A DNA stretch of 64,000 nucleotides from Paenibacillus sp. W2I17 (GCF_030815985.1 NZ_JAUSXM010000001.1:6510001-6574000), one strand, 5' to 3'; positions 8,683 to 18,586 are shown, numbered from the stretch's first letter. Notes: generated by a model from the letters alone, not told the origin. Numbers and translations are program-made.

Positions 8683-9225
8683 ATGAAAAAACAAATGTGG
8701 ATCATTGCAAGTGTTGTAGTTGTGATTGTGATCGGAACATACCTGTTTGCAAGCAATACTGGTAAGGAAGAGGCGGGTACAGCCAATGCGCCCAACATCC
8801 GAAAATTGGTGGAAGATATCAGCACAGGAAAAGAGACACCCGAATCTGCCTCCATTAATGCCAAACAGTTAATCGTAACCGATCAAGATAAAAAGACCAC
8901 TACATACGATTTGCCTGAAAATGAATTTTTCCTTTCCATTGCACCCTATGTGGACCAGACCCATCCCTGTGCAATTCATAGTTTGACCGGTTGTCAGGGG
9001 GAAATGAGCAATAAGGAATTCAGCGTTACCATTCACGATTCTCAAGGCAACACTTTTATGAAAGATGAAGTGATGAAGTCTGGTGCAAACGGATTTATGG
9101 ATTTTTGGGTGCCTAGAGACAGAACCTATCTGATTCGTATTGTTCGAGATGGAAAGGTTGCAGAAACGCAATTGTCTACATATGAAAATGATAATACATG
9201 CATCACTACGATGCAGTTGAGTTAA
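8683..9225 (+). CDS. cueP: CueP-family copper-binding protein
   Basis: A 180-aa exported or membrane-anchored protein with one N-terminal hydrophobic segment (residues 6-24) and a soluble domain. The start at 8683 has GAGGAG at 8666-8671. Three cysteines, C96 and C104 (HPCAIHSLTGC) and C173 (NDNTCITTM), match in order and spacing the copper ligands of Salmonella CueP (C96, C104, C172 in that protein). It probably binds copper outside the membrane, buffering it or handing it to cuproenzymes. No copper ATPase or CsoR/CueR gene is adjacent. TATAAT at 8646-8651 could be its -10 box; the -35 is poor. Confidence 0.82.
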   Translation: MKKQMWIIASVVVVIVIGTYLFASNTGKEEAGTANAPNIRKLVEDISTGKETPESASINAKQLIVTDQDKKTTTYDLPENEFFLSIAPYVDQTHPCAIHSLTGCQGEMSNKEFSVTIHDSQGNTFMKDEVMKSGANGFMDFWVPRDRTYLIRIVRDGKVAETQLSTYENDNTCITTMQLS

Positions 9226-9240
9226 CAGCAATCAATAGAA

Positions 9241-9277
9241 GGGAAGGGTGGCTTTTGAGCTATCCCTTTCCTTTTTT
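9241..9277 (+). terminator. Terminator after cueP
   Basis: GGAAGGGTGGC pairs with GCTATCCCTTTCC with a one-base bulge, loop TTTTGA, then six T residues. Confidence 0.82.
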
Positions 9278-9312
9278 ATTTTTATAAAAGAATTGGAATA
9301 AGGTACTTTCCA

Positions 9313-9369
9313 TTGACAAAAATCCATTCCTACGGCATAATCCAATAGTGATAATGATAATTGTTATCA
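9313..9369 (+). promoter_or_regulatory. Fur-controlled promoter of siderophore receptor/permease operon
   Basis: TTGACA (9313-9318), 17-nt spacer, CATAAT (9336-9341). A Fur site lies at 9349-9369: GATAATGATAA followed by the half-site TTGTTATCA, covering the transcription start. Iron-dependent repression is inferred. Confidence 0.9.
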
Positions 9370-9402
9370 TATAAATACATATTAACAGGGGAGAAAAGAG
9401 AT

Positions 9403-10404
9403 ATGAAAAAAGGGTTGAATGGACTGTTGATTATGCTGGCCTTTGTGCTGGTTTTGGCGGGCTGTGGTAAAACCACGACTACAACAGATACAAGTCAAGG
9501 TAGTGGCTCGGGTAGTGCTCCGGCTGAAGAGACAGCAGGTCCTGTTACCGTGAAGCATAAACGTGGAGAGCTTAAGCTGGACAAGCCAGCAGAACGTGTC
9601 GTTACGCTTGAATGGACATATACGGAAGATGTTGTTGCCTTGGGTGTTCAACCAGTAGGTAACGCAGATAACGCTAACTATAAAGTGTGGGTAACATCCG
9701 AAGCAGCACTGGATGACAGTGTAACGGATATCGGAACACGCAGTGAACCGAATCTGGAAGCTATTGCTGCATTGAAGCCAGATCTCATCATTGCTAATGC
9801 AGATAATAACACGGCGGTTTACGATCAGCTTAACGCGATTGCTCCAACGATTGAATATGATCCGTATGATGGTGACGGCTATGATTATGACAAGATGACA
9901 GAGATCTTTAATAACATTGCAACAGCTCTGGGTAAAGAAGACAAAGCAAAACAAGTTCTTAGTGATCTCGATCAACACTATGTAGAAGCCAAAGAAAAAC
10001 TGGCTGCTGCAGGGAAAGAAAACTTCAACTTTGCACTGACACAAGCGTTCACATATCAAAATGCAGTCAGCCTGCGTATGTTTACCGATAACTCGGTTGT
10101 GATTGGTACCTTGGACAAAATCGGACTGGTTAACGATTGGCAGCCGGACAAAGTTGAGAACTATGGCTTCTCTACAGTAGGCATTGAATCCTTAACCGAT
10201 GTGAAGGACAGTAACTTTATTTATATTACACAACCAGACGATGACGTCTTTGGCACAGCCATGAAAGATAACTCGGTATGGAACGGACTGAACTTTGTGA
10301 AGGAAAAACGCACATATCAACTCGATAGCACAACATGGACATTTGGCGGACCGATCTCCTCCAAAGTATTGGTTGATGGGGTAGTCGAGGCGATTACCAA
10401 ATGA
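9403..10404 (+). CDS. Ferric-siderophore ABC transporter substrate-binding lipoprotein
   Basis: A 333-aa receptor of the FecB family. It has a lipoprotein signal with lipobox LAGC (Cys21), a Thr/Ser/Gly linker, then the two-lobed binding domain (LKLDKPAERVVTLEWTYTED, ALKPDLIIANADNNTAVYDQ, WNGLNFVKEKRTYQLDSTTW). The overall pattern resembles YfiY/FhuD-type receptors for hydroxamate or carboxylate siderophores, but the ligand is open. ATG at 9403 follows GGGGAGAAAAG. The gene overlaps the permease gene by 4 nt (ATGA), so the two are translationally coupled. The promoter carries a Fur box. Confidence 0.92.
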   Translation: MKKGLNGLLIMLAFVLVLAGCGKTTTTTDTSQGSGSGSAPAEETAGPVTVKHKRGELKLDKPAERVVTLEWTYTEDVVALGVQPVGNADNANYKVWVTSEAALDDSVTDIGTRSEPNLEAIAALKPDLIIANADNNTAVYDQLNAIAPTIEYDPYDGDGYDYDKMTEIFNNIATALGKEDKAKQVLSDLDQHYVEAKEKLAAAGKENFNFALTQAFTYQNAVSLRMFTDNSVVIGTLDKIGLVNDWQPDKVENYGFSTVGIESLTDVKDSNFIYITQPDDDVFGTAMKDNSVWNGLNFVKEKRTYQLDSTTWTFGGPISSKVLVDGVVEAITK

Positions 10405-12449
10405 GTTCGGTTCAAGGATCTAAGCCAGCTATGAATTGGCGCGCAATAAGCATATATGGGGGCGGTCTAACCGCTCTCATCGTGCTTTTTTTTGTAAGTC
10501 TGTGTTATGGAGAAGCGTCCATTCCTTTGCATGTCGTCTGGGACGCTTTTACAGGCAGACAGGATTCATTAGAGCACAATATGGTCTGGGACTTGCGCAT
10601 GCCGCGTACAGTGATTGGTATTCTTGCGGGTGGCGCACTGGCTGTTGCGGGCGCTTTGCTGCAAACGATTACTCGTAATCCACTCGCTGCTTCAGATACG
10701 CTGGGCATTAATGCAGGAGCATACTTTGTGGTGGTGCTGGGAGCTATCGCTTTTCCAGGTCTGTTAAGTCAGTCGCCTTTTCTTTTCGCAGCACTAGGTG
10801 GTTTGTTGGCAGCATTTGCGGCTTATTTCATGGGCGGCGGACGAACATCAAGCCCGGTTCGACTTGCGTTGTCCGGTATGATTGTATCGATGGTGCTTGG
10901 TTCATTTACAAGTGCATTACATATTTTTTTCTCCATGGAGACACAAGGGTTATTCCTTTGGGGCTCCGGAACACTTGTCCAGAATGACTGGAGTGGTGTG
11001 TTTTATGCTTTGCCTTGGGTGGTTGGTATTACCCTTCTTGCGTTAGTCCTGTCCAGACAGTGGGATATGCTGGAGTTGGATGAATCAACGGCTTCTTCCT
11101 TGGGACAAAAGGTTACATTGGCTCGTGCAGGAGGGTTAATTCTCGCTGTATTGCTGGCCGCCGTGATTGTCAGTGTAATCGGACCGATTGGCTTCGTGGG
11201 ACTGGTTGCACCTCATCTGGTTCGATTGAGTGGTGTACGTTCTAATCGATTACTTTTACCCGGTGTGTTCATATGGGGCGCAGCGCTCTTGGTTGGAGCA
11301 GATGTCCTCGCCAAGATGGTGCATAACTCCAGCATGGAACTGCCAACGGGTGCCGTTATGGCGATCATTGGTGCACCGTGGCTCATCTGGCTTGTTCTTA
11401 CACGCATGAAGGCTGCGAACGGATCAGGCATGTCTACTTCAATGAGCACAGGAGGAGCTGCGCGTCGCTTTGCATTTGGCCCGATGGCTGTATTATTCTC
11501 AGTCATAACGGTCGTGCTTATCTTGCTCAGTACAATGTTTGGCGGTATGCGAATTCCGCTGGCCGATTGGTTACCAAGTCTGTTCCAATCGGATGGACTG
11601 TTCTCCGCGCTGATTCAGCTTCGGATTCCGCGTACACTTGTTGCCGCAGGTGCAGGAGCTGCACTGGCAATTAGCGGTGTGCTCATTCAGATGGCGGTAC
11701 GTAACCCGCTGGCAGATGCTTCAATTGTTGGTGTGTCCTCAGGTGCAGGGCTTGGAGCGATGATGGTCATCATCTTATGGCCGGGTCTTCCGATATACTT
11801 GCTGCCAATTGCGGCAATCATCGGTGCAGCCATTGCTGCAGTGGTTGTGTTCTCACTCGCCTGGAAGAAAGGACTGAACCCTTCGGCGGTTGTATTGCTG
11901 GGGATTGCGATGTCTGCGATTGCTGGAGCAGGTATTCAGATTCTGATTGTCCGTGGTGCGGTATACGGTAGCAGCGGATATATCTGGCTGACAGGAAGCA
12001 CGTATGCTCGTACTTGGGAACAGGTGAAGGTTATCGGATTATTTTTAGTTATTCTGGTACCGGTGGCTTGGTGGCTGGCACGCAGATTCGAACTGCTGGT
12101 ATTTGACGACAATAGTGCATCCGGGCTTGGTCTCGGAGTACGTCGTACACGATTATTAGCCATGACAGTTGGTGTATTACTTGCAGCAGGTGCTGTTGCT
12201 TGTGTAGGAACCGTTGGTTTTATCGGTTTGATTGCACCACACATGGTACGGCTACTGACGGGGAATAAGTTAAGACGATCCATGTTCCTATCCGCATTAG
12301 CGGGTGCAGTCATGCTGGTGCTCGCCGATACAATCGGCAGAACCGTCATGGCACCGACAGAGATTCCATCAGGCATACTCATTGCGATCATCGGAACACC
12401 GTACTTCCTGTATCTCATGTATCGTTCCAACTGGCGCAAGTCTGTGTAA
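10401..12449 (+). CDS. Double-length FecCD-type ferric-siderophore permease (FhuB-like fusion)
   Basis: A 682-aa membrane permease made of two FecCD units in tandem (residues about 15-335 and 355-680), each with about 10 membrane segments. The duplicated signature loops are visible: LRMPRTVIGILAGGALAVAG / LRIPRTLVAAGAGAALAISG, and GPIGFVGLVAPHLVRLSG / GTVGFIGLIAPHMVRLLTG, the latter being the ATPase-contact region. The fusion equals a whole heterodimeric permease, as in E. coli FhuB. It works with the lipoprotein encoded just upstream. No ATPase gene follows, so an ATPase from elsewhere must energise it; the FecE-like protein at 55829 is a candidate. Confidence 0.92.
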   Translation: MSSVQGSKPAMNWRAISIYGGGLTALIVLFFVSLCYGEASIPLHVVWDAFTGRQDSLEHNMVWDLRMPRTVIGILAGGALAVAGALLQTITRNPLAASDTLGINAGAYFVVVLGAIAFPGLLSQSPFLFAALGGLLAAFAAYFMGGGRTSSPVRLALSGMIVSMVLGSFTSALHIFFSMETQGLFLWGSGTLVQNDWSGVFYALPWVVGITLLALVLSRQWDMLELDESTASSLGQKVTLARAGGLILAVLLAAVIVSVIGPIGFVGLVAPHLVRLSGVRSNRLLLPGVFIWGAALLVGADVLAKMVHNSSMELPTGAVMAIIGAPWLIWLVLTRMKAANGSGMSTSMSTGGAARRFAFGPMAVLFSVITVVLILLSTMFGGMRIPLADWLPSLFQSDGLFSALIQLRIPRTLVAAGAGAALAISGVLIQMAVRNPLADASIVGVSSGAGLGAMMVIILWPGLPIYLLPIAAIIGAAIAAVVVFSLAWKKGLNPSAVVLLGIAMSAIAGAGIQILIVRGAVYGSSGYIWLTGSTYARTWEQVKVIGLFLVILVPVAWWLARRFELLVFDDNSASGLGLGVRRTRLLAMTVGVLLAAGAVACVGTVGFIGLIAPHMVRLLTGNKLRRSMFLSALAGAVMLVLADTIGRTVMAPTEIPSGILIAIIGTPYFLYLMYRSNWRKSV

Positions 12450-12463
12450 AAAGTTCAAACCAG

Positions 12464-12489
12464 AAGCCTGCTCCCTGAGCAGGCTTTTT
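12464..12489 (+). terminator. Intrinsic terminator after the permease
   Basis: AAGCCTGCTC / GAGCAGGCTT, 10-bp perfect stem, loop CCT, then T residues. Confidence 0.93.
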
Positions 12490-12559
12490 GCTGTAACTTG
12501 GCACCATTCAGCCGTGATCTTAAATCACCCAATGAATGTCTACTCCCGCACCAAATGAC

Positions 12560-12642
12560 AAAATCCCCTCACGTCTACAAGAAGTAGAGACCACGTTATC
12601 AAACGTGAAACTCTTACTCCCTGTGGACCTTGAGGGGATTTT
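12560..12642. terminator. Branched hairpin between convergent genes, probable bidirectional terminator
   Basis: A perfect 12-bp closing stem (12560-12571 with 12631-12642, AAAATCCCCTCA/TGAGGGGATTTT) encloses two further hairpins: GTCTAC/GTAGAGAC at about 12573-12590 and CACGTT/AACGTG at 12592-12607. T-runs border it on the plus strand. The branched interior is more than a plain terminator needs. Confidence 0.6.
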
Positions 12643-12671
12643 TGCTTGAGCACATTCGAATCGTACTCCCG

Positions 12672-13844
12672 TTAGCTGGATTTCAGAATCCCGCTGTCAT
12701 CGACGGATTGTACCGCTTGTTGCAATATTTCATTATCCTGAACGAGGGCGAAGCGCACATACCCTTCACCTGAAGGACCGAAGGCACTGCCTGGGGTTGC
12801 GATGACCCCTGCATGTGTAACCAGATCCATGGCAAATTGCTCCGAGCTGTCGTAGTGCGCCGGAATCCGGCTCCAGACGAACATCGTTGCTTCAGGTTTG
12901 GCAATCGGCCAACCGAGATTGCTGAAGCCCTCACAGAGGATGTCTCTACGCTGTTCATAATTAGCTCTGACCCGTTCAACCTCGGATTGATCACCGGTAA
13001 TGGCGGCAATTGCTGCTTTTTGGATCGGTAGGAACATCCCGTAATCCATATTGGATTTTAGCTTTTTCAGCATGGAGACCATGGTTGTATTGCCCACACA
13101 GAAGCCGATTCGAGCTCCTGCCAGTCCGTACGTTTTTGACAGGGAATTGAATTCCACACCGACGTCCATGGCACCAGGGAATGCGAGGAAGCTTCCACAT
13201 GACTTTCCGTCAAATACGAGTTCACTGTACGCATTATCGTGGAGCACGATAATATCATACTTCTTGGCAAAGGCAATCAGGTCAAGATAGAACTGATCCG
13301 GTGCCATCGCAGTTGTTGGATTGTTGGGATAGGAGACCAGCATGAATTTTGCTCGATGAGCGATATCTTCCGGTATATCCTGAAGTTGAATAACATACCC
13401 GTTTTCTTCTTTTTGCGGCATATAATACAGTTCTGCACCTGCCAGTAACGGCCCATCTGCAAAGACGGGATAGCAGGGGTCAGGGACCAGCACCAGATCA
13501 CCTTCATCGACAATGGAGAGGGATATATGTGCCAGCCCTTCCTGTGAACCGAGCAAGGAACAGATCTGTGTTGCCGGGTCTAACTCGACCTGATAGCGCT
13601 GCTTGTACCAATCGCTTGTAGCTTGCAGCAACTCACTCTGATCATTCACTGCATATATATAATTAGCCGGATCAGCTGCGGCCTCACATAGTGCAGTTAT
13701 AATATGCTGAGCAGGTGGGATATTCGGCGTACCCACACTGAGATCAATAACCGGCAGTCCGTTCTCCAGTCTGCGGCGCTTAATCTCCAGCAACCGGGTG
13801 AAAATTCCTTCGTTGAAATGATCCATTCGTTTAGCAAAGTTCAT
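12672..13844 (-). CDS. Class I/II PLP-dependent aminotransferase
   Basis: A 390-aa fold-type I aminotransferase. Visible landmarks are IDLSVGTPNIPP (substrate loop), LGSQEGL (cofactor phosphate region), DNAYSELVFDG (Asp/Tyr contacting the pyridoxal ring) and NSLSKTYGLAGARIGF with the Schiff-base Lys of SLSK. The C-terminal GYVRFALV carries the substrate carboxylate Arg. The pattern fits the LL-diaminopimelate/aspartate-like aminotransferases of Bacillales; exact substrate unknown. It stands alone, not in an amino-acid operon. Confidence 0.88.
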   Translation of the reverse strand: MNFAKRMDHFNEGIFTRLLEIKRRRLENGLPVIDLSVGTPNIPPAQHIITALCEAAADPANYIYAVNDQSELLQATSDWYKQRYQVELDPATQICSLLGSQEGLAHISLSIVDEGDLVLVPDPCYPVFADGPLLAGAELYYMPQKEENGYVIQLQDIPEDIAHRAKFMLVSYPNNPTTAMAPDQFYLDLIAFAKKYDIIVLHDNAYSELVFDGKSCGSFLAFPGAMDVGVEFNSLSKTYGLAGARIGFCVGNTTMVSMLKKLKSNMDYGMFLPIQKAAIAAITGDQSEVERVRANYEQRRDILCEGFSNLGWPIAKPEATMFVWSRIPAHYDSSEQFAMDLVTHAGVIATPGSAFGPSGEGYVRFALVQDNEILQQAVQSVDDSGILKSS

Positions 13845-13938
13845 GATGATGATTCAGCCTCCAATCCTCTTCGTACGCATATTCATTAATAATAAATGGA
13901 CAGCGACTAAAAGAGAAGAGCAGGGGAAAGCTTGCGGA

Positions 13939-16017
13939 TCATGACTTTACTTTAAACTGGCTTAGTTCGTCTTGCAGTTTGCCAGATAGCTGGTTCAACT
14001 GTTTCGACAGATTCGCTACCTGTTCGATACTATCCAGCTGATCCTGCGTGCTGGCGCTTACTTCTTCCGTCGATGCCGAGTTCTCCTCTGTGGTGGAGGA
14101 GATAATCTCCAGTGCCTGGAATATCTCATCTTTGTGTTTGTGTACATTGGCGGTATTAGTAGTAATCTGCATCATACGCTGCTGTAGATCTTTTAGGTCT
14201 TTGTTAATACTAAAGAATACATGTTTGGTATCTTCTACGGATTTGGCATTCTCCTCCGCAATCTTCATACCGCGCATGGTATGTTCAACCGAAAGGGTTG
14301 TTTTCTCTTCAATAACATTCACCTTTTTGTTGATTTCCTCTGTTGCCTGAGCCGTCTGTTCTGCAAGTTTGCGGACCTCTTCGGCAACGACGGCAAATCC
14401 TCTTCCATGTTCGCCAGCACGTGCAGCCTCAATGGAGGCATTCAGTGCGAGCAGGTTCGTCTGAGAGGCAATCTGTTTGACCGTATCCACAAAACTGGAT
14501 ATTTCATTCCGACTCAGGTCAATCTCCTGGATAATAGAGGACATTGCTTGGGTGGACTGATGGTTTTCCTCGGACCATTTCGATAATTGTTCCACGACCG
14601 CAAGTCCTTGGCTGCTCTGATCAGCAGATGTCTGCACGACCGTTCCCATAGCCTGCGCATCGGTAGCAATTTCATCAATTTGGCTGGATAAAGAGCCTGT
14701 TTTGCGTAAAATATTTTCCGTTTCGATGGACTGATAATTCGTTGCATTGGCAATTTCGTTGATGGCTGTTGATGTGTCATTCATGGTCACAGCTGTTCGA
14801 GAGGAGATGGCTTGCAGATCATTCGACGACTGGTTCAGGATTTGCGCCGAGCTGCCGACCATTTGCAGCATGACCTGAATTTTCTGCACCATGGAATTCA
14901 AGCCTGTAGCGATCTGTCCAATTTCATTATTAGATTTGATATCCAGTTGGACAGTCAGGTCACCTTGTTCAATCTGTTTAATCTTAGCCAGCAGCTGTGG
15001 TATGGAGCGTAACAGACGGCGAAGGGTAATGTAACAGATAATCACAAGTAGAAGGGTGGCTGCAGCAAAACCGCCAAGTGTAATCCACGTGAATGTTTTT
15101 AATTCCGCGAGAACTTCTTCTTCGGATATGGTCAGACCAACGGACCATCCCGTATCCTTGCTGGTAGCGTAGCCGATATAACGACGTTCCCCATTGTCGT
15201 TCATAAGTTGTACGCCGTTTTCCCCAGCAAGCATTTTCTTGCCAATGTCCCCCATGTCCCCTGTACTGTCCAGGATGTTCTCCTTCAATACCTTCTCTTG
15301 ATCCGGATGGTACAGAATTTCCCCACTCTTGGACAGCAACATGGAATAGCCCGTGCTTCCAAGGGAATAACTCTCCATAATCGCCGGAATATCCTTAAAT
15401 GCAATATCCGCTGCGGCAAAGCCGATCGTGTTGTTGTTGTTGTTGTCTTTGATCGGATAAAAGATACCCATAAGTACATCGCCTGCTGCAATATCAATGT
15501 ACGGATCGGAGAAATAAAGTCCGTCTGCAGCGGTAACCGGCTTGTAGTATGGACGTGACTGGATATCAAAATCCGGTGCAGATACGACACCATCATTTTG
15601 AATCCAAAAGCCTTTTCCATCCAGACCCGCGACCCAGGCATCGGCAAACGAAGGCTCTGCCTTAACGATAGCGGCGAGTGTCGCCTGTGTTTCCGCAGCG
15701 TAGGTAGAACTTGCCGCATCCGCAGCAGATGCTGTTGTTTCTATGTATTGCTGAAATAATGTGTTGGTGGACATTTGCTTGACGAGTGCGCCCTTTTCCT
15801 TGAATAGTGCATCAAATTCACTAACAATGGCTTGTGTCTTGGTCTGGAGCATGGATTCCTGCTGCTTCACCAGAATGTTTCTTGTGCTTGCAAACATAAA
15901 TGTTCCCAGCACGGCAAAGACAACTACGATAATGACCAGCAGCACAATGGACAACGTATTTGCCATACTGGATGTCCGTGCTCCCGTTTTCCCCCACTTG
16001 TTCAACATGTTCGACAT
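13939..16017 (-). CDS. Methyl-accepting chemotaxis protein with dCache sensor
   Basis: A 692-aa transmembrane chemoreceptor. It has a membrane segment at residues about 21-43, an extracellular double-Cache domain (about 50-300; [48 protein letters not shown]), a second membrane segment (about 305-330), a HAMP linker and the coiled-coil signalling domain with the highly conserved tip [20 protein letters not shown], which binds CheA/CheW. ATG follows GGGGAGATGGAAT. The Cache motif SRPYYKPV...YFSDPYID suggests an amino-acid or carboxylate ligand, but this is not determined. Confidence 0.93.
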   Translation of the reverse strand: MSNMLNKWGKTGARTSSMANTLSIVLLVIIVVVFAVLGTFMFASTRNILVKQQESMLQTKTQAIVSEFDALFKEKGALVKQMSTNTLFQQYIETTASAADAASSTYAAETQATLAAIVKAEPSFADAWVAGLDGKGFWIQNDGVVSAPDFDIQSRPYYKPVTAADGLYFSDPYIDIAAGDVLMGIFYPIKDNNNNNTIGFAAADIAFKDIPAIMESYSLGSTGYSMLLSKSGEILYHPDQEKVLKENILDSTGDMGDIGKKMLAGENGVQLMNDNGERRYIGYATSKDTGWSVGLTISEEEVLAELKTFTWITLGGFAAATLLLVIICYITLRRLLRSIPQLLAKIKQIEQGDLTVQLDIKSNNEIGQIATGLNSMVQKIQVMLQMVGSSAQILNQSSNDLQAISSRTAVTMNDTSTAINEIANATNYQSIETENILRKTGSLSSQIDEIATDAQAMGTVVQTSADQSSQGLAVVEQLSKWSEENHQSTQAMSSIIQEIDLSRNEISSFVDTVKQIASQTNLLALNASIEAARAGEHGRGFAVVAEEVRKLAEQTAQATEEINKKVNVIEEKTTLSVEHTMRGMKIAEENAKSVEDTKHVFFSINKDLKDLQQRMMQITTNTANVHKHKDEIFQALEIISSTTEENSASTEEVSASTQDQLDSIEQVANLSKQLNQLSGKLQDELSQFKVKS

Positions 16018-16272
16018 ATTCCATCTCCCCAGATGATTATTAAAAAGCTTAAAACGCCTAAGTTATATGTCGGTATGATCAATAGTTTTATGTAGATTTC
16101 TGTCGAATAATCCTGAAAGCAACGGAAAGGAAAGGCATGAGTATGAGAAGGATGAAAGGGGAGGGATGAAAAAGAAGAAGGAATGAAAAATCGGGGATCG
16201 GTGGTGGTTCATCCAGGCGATCTTGTTTATAATGGAATGAATTGGAACTATGTTTGAAAAGGGGGATTATCT

Positions 16273-17301
16273 GTGAGTGAGTTATGGCATGCATCAATAC
16301 AGGGGGCTCCATGGAATGCCGAAAAGATGCACCAGGCGGTGCATCTGTTGCGCCGCAGAGCAACGGTTCATTTTCGCGTTGGCGCGGATACATACGAGGA
16401 CCTTGCCGAGCTCGATGCCAAAGTATTCTTTGCCCGGTCCGATCTGATCCTACACATATCACATATGGACCCTAAAGGGGTATATTCATCCGGATTTCTG
16501 GGGCGAGTGGCACAGTTGAAACATGTGTCTGCCTTGCAGCTTGATCTTTCGCAAGCACAGGATTTGACGATTCTGGGTGCGATGGAGCAACTGCAGTTTC
16601 TAAGATTGAATTCACCTGCAAAGGCGACCGTGCTCGATTTTATTAAACACTACAAACGATTGACCTTTCTTGAACTGCGTGGCAAATTCAACGGATTTGC
16701 TTCCATTGCGGCATGCCTCCAACTGCATACGCTCATTCTGAACTGCACGGTCGAAAGTGTTGATGTGTTAGCGGAACTGCCCATGCTTCAGTATCTGTCT
16801 CTGGATCACTGTGAGTTAAAAGGGGGACTGGATGCATTGACACAGTCGACCATCTCAATGTTGAAGCTAAGCTCTGTTCGCAAACTGACGAGTATTCAGG
16901 GACTCGAACAGATGCGCGGGCTGGAATATCTGCATCTGTCCTTGCCCAAGCTGGAGCATTTATGCGACTTTTCCCATCTGACCTCTCTCAGACAGCTCGA
17001 ACTGGACTATATGAAATCGTTGCGGGATACCACACATCTATGGACAGCCCGTGCTTTGGAGTCTATTGAACTGAAAGAGATTAATACGGCGCTCAAAGCG
17101 GATTCGTTTGCTGGACTAACCGGGCTGGAGCATTTGCGCCAAATCGATTTTCGTTTTATTGATGTTAATAAAGGACGGATTGCAGCTATGCGTGATCAAC
17201 TGGACAAGGCCGGAAAATCCCATTTGTTATATGAAAATGTCCCTGAGCATGAACGCCTGAATTCTATAGGTATTGCGCACTTGTCGCATGTATTAATGTA
17301 A
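16273..17301 (+). CDS. Leucine-rich-repeat-like protein of unknown function
   Basis: A 342-aa soluble protein with no signal peptide, read from GTG with GGGGG 8 nt upstream. From about residue 80 it shows irregular leucine-rich units of 20-23 residues (LKHVSALQLDLSQAQDL, LQFLRLNSPAKA, LTFLELRGKF, LHTLILNCTVES, LQYLSLDHCEL, LEYLHLSLPKLEHL, LRQLELDYMKSLRD). Such proteins occur in many Paenibacillus genomes without assigned role; a protein-binding solenoid is the only inference possible. It is divergent from the chemoreceptor gene; the 255 bp between them is unusually purine-rich on the plus strand (16110-16200). Confidence 0.75.
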   Translation: MSELWHASIQGAPWNAEKMHQAVHLLRRRATVHFRVGADTYEDLAELDAKVFFARSDLILHISHMDPKGVYSSGFLGRVAQLKHVSALQLDLSQAQDLTILGAMEQLQFLRLNSPAKATVLDFIKHYKRLTFLELRGKFNGFASIAACLQLHTLILNCTVESVDVLAELPMLQYLSLDHCELKGGLDALTQSTISMLKLSSVRKLTSIQGLEQMRGLEYLHLSLPKLEHLCDFSHLTSLRQLELDYMKSLRDTTHLWTARALESIELKEINTALKADSFAGLTGLEHLRQIDFRFIDVNKGRIAAMRDQLDKAGKSHLLYENVPEHERLNSIGIAHLSHVLM

Positions 17302-17313
17302 ACGGGTTTCTAT

Positions 17314-18033
17314 CTAGGTGTTCGTATCCGTTAAGGCGGGCATGTTGATCTCTTTCACGCAGGCCGCTTTGGACAAGCTGATGATACATCGAACGATGGC
17401 GACCATATCCTGCAGGGGAATGCGGGTCCCATCATACTCGGCCAGTGCACGTTCCATCCCGTCTTCATACGGGATTTCTGCGGCCAGTTCTCCCGGATTG
17501 ATGCATGTCACCGCGATGCGGTCATTTCTCGTATGCTCTCTTAGAGCTTCCGTAATACCCCGTATGGCAAATTTGGAGGCGACAAAAGAAACCTGGCTGC
17601 TGCCTGCATTGCTCAAACCGGCTGTTGAACCGATCAGGATGATCTTCCCTGCTTCAGACTGGCGGAGTTGAGGCAGTAAAGCCTGTATACATACAATTGT
17701 AGAAGTCACATTCACATGGATCAGCTGACTGATATCTGCGGGTTCATCCTTATCAAACGTGTAGTGCTCTTCAAATCCTTCCTTTTCCCAGATCCCCACG
17801 TTATAAATGAGCACATCCAACGTCTCGCCTTGAAGTTGGCTGGCAACTTGCTCTGCGGCCTGAAGCTCGGAAAGATCAGCTTGAATCCATATTCGCTCGA
17901 CGCCATCCTCCACGGACAGACTTTCCGGCTTGCTGCGGGAGACCACCCAGACCCTATCACCGGATTGTGGCACGCCTCTGACAAATGCATCGCCTAATCC
18001 CTTGCTTGCACCAAAGACAATTATATTTTTCAA
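17314..18033 (-). CDS. SDR-fold protein with Phe in place of the catalytic Tyr
   Basis: A 239-aa short-chain dehydrogenase fold read from TTG, with AAGGAGGG upstream. The cofactor loop GASKGLGDAF is at residues 8-17, the NNAG equivalent is NVGIW at about 98, and Ser of LIGSTAGLS at about 141. The YxxxK position reads S-F-V-A-S-K-F (codon TTT), so the proton-donating Tyr is Phe although the Lys is kept. Either activity is altered or lost, or a neighbouring residue substitutes. Some regulatory SDR-like proteins lack this Tyr. The C-terminus KEINMPALTDTNT is short. Stop codons of this gene and the LRR gene are 12 nt apart. Confidence 0.82.
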   Translation of the reverse strand: MKNIIVFGASKGLGDAFVRGVPQSGDRVWVVSRSKPESLSVEDGVERIWIQADLSELQAAEQVASQLQGETLDVLIYNVGIWEKEGFEEHYTFDKDEPADISQLIHVNVTSTIVCIQALLPQLRQSEAGKIILIGSTAGLSNAGSSQVSFVASKFAIRGITEALREHTRNDRIAVTCINPGELAAEIPYEDGMERALAEYDGTRIPLQDMVAIVRCIISLSKAACVKEINMPALTDTNT

Positions 18034-18143
18034 ATATAGCCCTCCTTATCGATTAGAAATTAATATTATTTACATTAATCTATATCTTACTATAAAGGTG
18101 ATATATGGAACATGAAGTTTACATGAGGTATACTTCATCCGTA

Positions 18144-18506
18144 TCAAGATTCGGGATTTTTGTTCTCCAACAATACGATATCTTCGCCCCGTTGTTGCCT
18201 GAGAGTAATATTGTCCCTCCCCCAAGCACACATGACATCCACGATGGTGTTGGCGGTAACGCCATATTCTGTAAGTCCGTATTCCACTTTGGGAGGCATC
18301 TGTTGGTAGACATGTCTGGTGACAAGGCCGTCCCGCTCCAGCTCGCGCAATTGTTGAATCAGTACTTTTTGCGAAATGCCCGGGATGCTACGCCCTAATT
18401 CGCCCGTTCTCTTGACCCCGGACATCAATAAACAGATGATCAAGGCTTTCCACTTGCCACCTATAATTTCAAGCGTCGCTTCAATGCCCAGATTGTATTG
18501 TTTCAT
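18144..18506 (-). CDS. HxlR-family transcriptional regulator
   Basis: A 120-aa winged-helix protein with the family core ATLEIIGGKWKALIICLLM, RSIPGISQKVLIQQLREL and PPKVEYGLTEYG. It lacks the N-terminal redox Cys found in YodB (C6); its only Cys is in IIC at residue 25. It is divergent from an NAD(P)H oxidoreductase gene, the arrangement of B. subtilis HypR/HypO and YodB/YodC pairs, and is inferred to regulate it. ATG follows GAGGTGAATCAGG. Confidence 0.88.
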   Translation of the reverse strand: MKQYNLGIEATLEIIGGKWKALIICLLMSGVKRTGELGRSIPGISQKVLIQQLRELERDGLVTRHVYQQMPPKVEYGLTEYGVTANTIVDVMCAWGRDNITLRQQRGEDIVLLENKNPES

Positions 18507-18586
18507 CCTGATTCACCTCAAGTTAAATTTTACGTGTTATATAGGGTGTAACTATTTATTTTCTCACGGATCTGACATTGAAGTCC

